Source: Mucilaginibacter phyllosphaerae (GTDB taxonomy: Bacteria; Bacteroidota; Bacteroidia; Sphingobacteriales; Sphingobacteriaceae). Taken from it: 64,000 nucleotides of DNA. Positions 60,529 through 64,000 of this stretch are shown one piece after another. The notes under the pieces were generated by a model. That model was not told where the DNA came from. It worked only from the letters and a program-made list of their open reading frames with translations, and ran no database searches. Every line of letters starts with the position of its first letter. The stretch's first letter is position 1. The DNA lies in assembly GCF_004378255.1 (NCBI RefSeq), contig NZ_SNQG01000007.1, forward strand, positions 124,001 to 188,000. Direction: 5' to 3'. Made by a program: the position numbers and the translations under genes.

Positions 60529-60559
60529 ATACCGAATTGACAATGCTTTCGCGGTATGG
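60527..60559 (+). promoter_or_regulatory. Downstream hairpin (P13-like) overlapping the B12 box
   Basis: CCATACCG (60527-60534) pairs perfectly with CGGTATGG (60552-60559) around a 17-base loop. Its first bases are the last two of the B12 box, so it can act with the aptamer as the kissing-loop hairpin (P13) and form part of the expression platform. There is no T run, so control at the ribosome-binding step is more likely than termination. Confidence 0.6.
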
Positions 60560-60719
60560 GGCAATGGTCTGTGTTTGATATAGTTTTTTGATTTCAACCT
60601 GTATTTTTATGCAAGGGAGTGCTGTATCCATACTTTTCCATCAACCCACGCTCAAAACGCATTGCGAAGTTTAGCTAAACGGGCTTTTAACCGATTTATT
60701 CATTTAATCAATTAAAGCA

Positions 60720-63044
60720 ATGCTAACGCAAAATTTAGGCTACCCGCGTATTGGTAGCCAACGCGAATTGAAAAAAGTCTGCGAGGGTTACTGGGCAGGC
60801 AAAACGGGGCATAAAAATGTGCTTACTGTAGGTAAAACCATCCGCCACGATAACTGGCAGATGCAAAAGGATGTAGGGATAGACCTGATACCCTCAAACG
60901 ATTTTTCTTATTACGACCATGTGCTGGATCATTCCCTGATGTTTGGCGCTATCCCAAAACGGTACAACGAGGTGATGCTGAAACAAGGTAACGAAGAGTT
61001 GGACCTGTACTTTGCCATGGCCCGCGGCTACCAAAAGAATGGGCTGGATGTAGTAGCGATGGAGATGACCAAATGGTTTGATACCAACTACCACTACATT
61101 GTACCCGAGTTTTATAAGAACCAGCAGTTTAAGGTGTTTTCTACCAAAATAACTAATGAGTTTTATGAGGCTAAACAGTTAGGGATTATTACTAAACCCG
61201 TATTGATTGGCCCGGTTACCTACCTGCTTTTAGGTAAAGAAAAAGAAGCCGGTTTTGAAAAGATTGACCTGCTGAAAAACTTATTACCTGTTTATACGGA
61301 GATCCTGAGCAAACTACAGGACTTAGGTGCCGAATGGATCCAGTTTGATGAGCCCTTCCTGGCGCTTGACCTGAACGAAAAAGAACAGCAGGCTTACCGC
61401 GATGCTTACAAGCAGTTGCGTAAAGATTTCCCCCGTCTGAAATTTGTATTGACCACCTACTTTGAAAAATTAGGCAGTAATGCAGAACTGGCTGCTTCCC
61501 TACCAATTGATGCCCTGCATATCGACTTAGTGCGTGCGCCACAGCAACTGAATGAAGTACTTGATCTTCTTCCTGCTAAAACCATCCTGTCGTTAGGTTT
61601 AGTAGATGGCCGTAACGTATGGAAAAACGATTTTGATGCTTCGCTTGCTATGATCAAAAAAGCTACAGAAAAACTGGGCCACGAGCGGGTTTGGATAGCA
61701 CCCTCCTGTTCGCTTATCCACTCGCCTGTTGATCTGAAGAATGAGCATAATACCGAAGTACTTACGCCCCAAATTAAACAATGGCTGGCTTTTGCCCGCC
61801 AAAAGGTTAACGAGATTGCCTTATTAAAAAGCCTTTCGGCGAATGATGCCGGCGTGGGCACACGATATAAGCTGGCCGAGAATCAACATGATCATGCTTC
61901 GCGTAAAACTTCAGCACTTATCCATAACGTAATTGTAAAACAACGCGTTAAAGCCATAACAGAAAGTGATTCAAAACGATCGGCTACCTTCGCATCGCGC
62001 AAGCAAAAACAACAGCAGTTATTAAACCTGCCTTTGTTTGCTACCACAACTATTGGCTCATTCCCGCAAACTGCAGAGGTACGTAGCTGGCGTGCGCAGT
62101 TAAAAAAAGGCGCTATAACCCAGGAACAATATAACACCTGCATAGCCGAAGAAACCCAAAAAGCCGTTAAATGGCAGGAAGAAATTGACTTAGACGTTTT
62201 AGTGCACGGCGAGTTTGAACGTAACGACATGGTGGAGTACTTTGGCGAACAACTGCAGGGTTTTACTTTTACGCAAAACGGTTGGGTACAAAGCTATGGC
62301 AGCCGCTGTGTAAAACCACCTATTATTTATGGCGATGTATCACGCCCAACAGCTATAACGGTTAAATGGTCGGCCTACGCACAGTCTTTAACGGATAAGT
62401 GGATGAAGGGAATGCTGACCGGGCCGGTAACCATTCTGCAATGGTCTTTCGTACGGAACGACCAGCCAAGGTCTGAAACCTGTACGCAGATTGCACTGGC
62501 CATTCGCGATGAAGTTTGCGACCTGGAACAGGCAGGTATCAAGATTATCCAGATAGATGAGCCTGCCATCCGCGAAGGCCTGCCTTTACGCAAGGCCGAC
62601 CACACAGCATACCTGGATTGGGCGGTAAAAGCATTCCGGATTTCGGCAAGTGGCGTACAGGATGATACGCAGATCCATACGCACATGTGCTATTCTGAGT
62701 TTAATGATATTATACAGAATATAGCGGCTATGGATGCCGATGTGATCACTATCGAAACCTCGCGTTCGCAAATGGAGTTATTGGATGTGTTTGCCGATTT
62801 TAAGTACCCTAACGAGATTGGCCCGGGAGTATATGATATCCATTCGCCACGTGTGCCAAATAAGGATGAAATGACCCACCTGCTTAAAAAAGCCCGGGCG
62901 GTGATACCTGATAAGCAACTTTGGGTAAACCCGGATTGCGGCCTTAAAACCCGCGGATGGGATGAAACTAAAAAGGCACTGATAGAAATGGTAGCCGCTG
63001 CCAAAGAAATGCGCGCCACGGTAGAAGAACCTTTAACAATATAA
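60720..63044 (+). CDS. metE: Cobalamin-independent methionine synthase
   Basis: A 774-residue two-barrel enzyme that moves the methyl group of methyltetrahydrofolate-polyglutamate to homocysteine in the cytosol. Start MLTQNLGYPRIGSQRELKKV matches the family. The zinc site is complete: His655 and Cys657 in HTHMCYSEFND and Cys740 in VNPDCGLKTRGW; the 83-residue gap equals that in E. coli MetE (643 to 726). TTTIGSFPQTAEVR opens the second barrel. It is controlled by the cobalamin riboswitch. A thioesterase gene follows 73 bases on, after a hairpin repeat. Confidence 0.97.
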   Translation: MLTQNLGYPRIGSQRELKKVCEGYWAGKTGHKNVLTVGKTIRHDNWQMQKDVGIDLIPSNDFSYYDHVLDHSLMFGAIPKRYNEVMLKQGNEELDLYFAMARGYQKNGLDVVAMEMTKWFDTNYHYIVPEFYKNQQFKVFSTKITNEFYEAKQLGIITKPVLIGPVTYLLLGKEKEAGFEKIDLLKNLLPVYTEILSKLQDLGAEWIQFDEPFLALDLNEKEQQAYRDAYKQLRKDFPRLKFVLTTYFEKLGSNAELAASLPIDALHIDLVRAPQQLNEVLDLLPAKTILSLGLVDGRNVWKNDFDASLAMIKKATEKLGHERVWIAPSCSLIHSPVDLKNEHNTEVLTPQIKQWLAFARQKVNEIALLKSLSANDAGVGTRYKLAENQHDHASRKTSALIHNVIVKQRVKAITESDSKRSATFASRKQKQQQLLNLPLFATTTIGSFPQTAEVRSWRAQLKKGAITQEQYNTCIAEETQKAVKWQEEIDLDVLVHGEFERNDMVEYFGEQLQGFTFTQNGWVQSYGSRCVKPPIIYGDVSRPTAITVKWSAYAQSLTDKWMKGMLTGPVTILQWSFVRNDQPRSETCTQIALAIRDEVCDLEQAGIKIIQIDEPAIREGLPLRKADHTAYLDWAVKAFRISASGVQDDTQIHTHMCYSEFNDIIQNIAAMDADVITIETSRSQMELLDVFADFKYPNEIGPGVYDIHSPRVPNKDEMTHLLKKARAVIPDKQLWVNPDCGLKTRGWDETKKALIEMVAAAKEMRATVEEPLTI

Positions 63045-63068
63045 TTTAAACAAATGCCAAACTTAAAG

Positions 63069-63087
63069 CCCTCTCCATTGGAGAGGG
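63069..63087. repeat. Intergenic hairpin repeat between metE and the thioesterase
   Basis: CCCTCTCC (63069-63076) and GGAGAGGG (63080-63087) form a perfect 8-pair stem with a 3-base loop; TTTGGGTGAGG follows. Elements of this CTCTCC...GGAGAGGG...GTGAGG type are scattered in Bacteroidota genomes. It could stop metE transcription, though no T run follows. Confidence 0.5.
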
Positions 63088-63117
63088 TTTGGGTGAGGCT
63101 GTATATTTACCACAGAT

Positions 63118-63504
63118 ATGACATCAGACGAAAGAATACAAGCATCAGAAACGCGCATTTTTAAAGCCGTTTTCCCTAACACCACCAACCACTACGATAC
63201 CCTTTTTGGCGGCACCGCCATGCACATGATGGATGAGGTTGCCTTTATTACGGCCACCCGTTTTAGCAGGCAGGTAATGGTAACCGTTAGCAGCGATAAA
63301 ATAGATTTTAAGAAACCCATTCCAGCCGGTACCATTGTAGAATTGATTGGCAGGGTTAGCCATGTAGGTAATACCAGCCTGAAAGTTGATGTAGAAATTT
63401 ATGTAGAACAAATGTATGCCGAAGGCCGCGAACTGGCCATACATGGCAGCTTTACCTTTGTAGCGATAGATGACCATAAGAAACCGGTAAGGATAATTAA
63501 GTAG
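63118..63504 (+). CDS. Acyl-CoA thioesterase, hotdog fold (YciA type)
   Basis: A 128-residue thioesterase. It begins IQASETRIFKAVFPNTTNHYDTLFGGTAMHMMDEVAFITATRF, which has the hotdog active-site segment NxxDTLFGG and the Asp of MMDE. The next strand VTVSSDKIDFKKPIPAGTIVELIG is the 4HBT core. Members free fatty acids or short acyl groups from CoA. It lies in its own short unit after metE. Confidence 0.88.
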   Translation: MTSDERIQASETRIFKAVFPNTTNHYDTLFGGTAMHMMDEVAFITATRFSRQVMVTVSSDKIDFKKPIPAGTIVELIGRVSHVGNTSLKVDVEIYVEQMYAEGRELAIHGSFTFVAIDDHKKPVRIIK

Positions 63505-63515
63505 CAGCTTTAGCG

Positions 63516-63523
63516 TATCTTTG
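63516..63523 (+). promoter_or_regulatory. Candidate -7 box for the DEAD-box helicase gene
   Basis: TATCTTTG fits TAnnTTTG and ends 6 bases before the ATG at 63530, so transcription would begin at or very near the start codon. No TTTG box is found 20 bases upstream. Confidence 0.4.
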
Positions 63524-63529
63524 CCCCTT

Positions 63530-64000
63530 ATGATACAGCAAGCGCTACAAAACTTAAAGATAACAGCCCTTAACCCAATGCAGCAGGCGGCCATAGCCGC
63601 CGCAAAAAAAGGCGACGTAATACTATTGTCGCCTACTGGTTCTGGTAAAACTTTAGGTTTTTTATTGCCCTTGCTGGATCTGCTTGATAATAAAATCAAT
63701 ACTGTACAGGTAATGATACTGGTGCCTTCGCGCGAATTGGCATTACAGATTGAGCAGGTATTTCGCAACATGGGCAGCGGCTTTAAGGTAAACTGTTTTT
63801 ACGGCGGTCATCCGCTTAAAATAGAGTTGAACAGCCTGTCGCAGCCGCCCGCTGTAATTGTGGGCACGCCGGGCCGTATTGGCCACCACATGCGCCGCTT
63901 AACCTTTGATACATCAACGGTTACCACATTAATACTAGATGAGTTTGATAAATCATTAGAGTTTGGTTTTAAGGAGGATATGGCTTACATCATCAAGCAA
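63530..64000 (+). CDS. DEAD-box-type RNA helicase, 3' part cut by window edge
   Basis: The first 157 residues of a helicase. The Q-like N terminus is TALNPMQQAAIAAAK; motif I is SPTGSGKT, motif Ia PSRELALQ, Ib GTPGR, and motif II reads DEFD in place of DEAD. These belong to the SF2 RNA helicase family that remodels RNA or ribonucleoprotein complexes. The start ATG at 63530 follows the candidate promoter closely. The C-terminal domain is outside the window. Confidence 0.85.
   Translation, partial: MIQQALQNLKITALNPMQQAAIAAAKKGDVILLSPTGSGKTLGFLLPLLDLLDNKINTVQVMILVPSRELALQIEQVFRNMGSGFKVNCFYGGHPLKIELNSLSQPPAVIVGTPGRIGHHMRRLTFDTSTVTTLILDEFDKSLEFGFKEDMAYIIKQ

Noticed and set aside
1..64000. tRNA, rRNA, CRISPR arrays, insertion sequences, integrases or prophage genes
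   Set aside because: I looked for tRNA T-arms, regularly spaced direct repeats, transposase and integrase motifs and saw none; a tRNA or covariance-model scan would be decisive.

Overview
The window looks like chromosome of a free-living Bacteroidota bacterium, most likely a Sphingobacteriaceae member of the Mucilaginibacter/Pedobacter type. The evidence is Bacteroidota-style promoters (TTTG, about 20 bases, TAnnTTTG), weak or absent Shine-Dalgarno sequences, lipoproteins and outer-membrane barrels of Bacteroidota type, a GH92 mannosidase and several long MacB/FtsX permeases. I see no tRNA, rRNA, CRISPR array, insertion sequence or prophage. The assignment rests on recognition of families, not on a search.

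Region 1 (1-16.4 kb) is a tripartite ABC efflux locus. A HlyD-type adaptor, one LolD/MacB-type ATPase and three FtsX permeases run leftward as one likely operon. A fourth permease forms a separate leftward unit, and a rightward papain-like cysteine peptidase gene sits between them. A sigma-54 activator response regulator and its histidine kinase diverge from the adaptor. Both leftward units carry the same 20-base box at nearly the same distance (75 and 77 bases) from a GTGGCAT element, which points to a small two-promoter regulon run by this two-component system. A DUF4097-type exported protein is cut by the left edge.

Region 2 (16.4-28 kb) holds a secreted thioredoxin, htpG with a palindrome and a sigma-54-like element upstream, a DUF4251 protein, a Tat-exported sugar isomerase-like protein, an AT-rich TlpA/DUF3738-like gene that may be acquired, and a leftward run RidA, D-threonine aldolase-like, M19 dipeptidase, GH63-like glucosidase.

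Region 3 (28-40.6 kb) holds a vanadium haloperoxidase/PAP2 lipoprotein with DoxX and two outer-membrane barrels, a methyltransferase, a YetF-type membrane protein, an exported Gfo/Idh/MocA oxidoreductase, a TrpXYZ-type ABC importer and a transglutaminase-like protein.

Region 4 (40.6-60.3 kb) holds a methionine aminotransferase with an omega-amidase, a GH92 mannosidase, a PhyH dioxygenase, signal peptidase I, a decayed RelE-type toxin-antitoxin locus, an S9 peptidase, a second sigma-54-type regulator, an uncharacterised 481-residue protein facing a DUF3095 protein that carries class III cyclase-like metal motifs, a DUF5690 carrier, a BamA-like barrel with an EcsC protein, and a two-gene cassette of a 54-residue protein and a nucleotidyltransferase under a good promoter.

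Region 5 (60.3-64 kb) is a cobalamin riboswitch followed by metE, an acyl-CoA thioesterase and a DEAD-box helicase cut by the right edge. The methionine genes at 40.6-42.6 kb and metE act in the same area of metabolism but are not linked.
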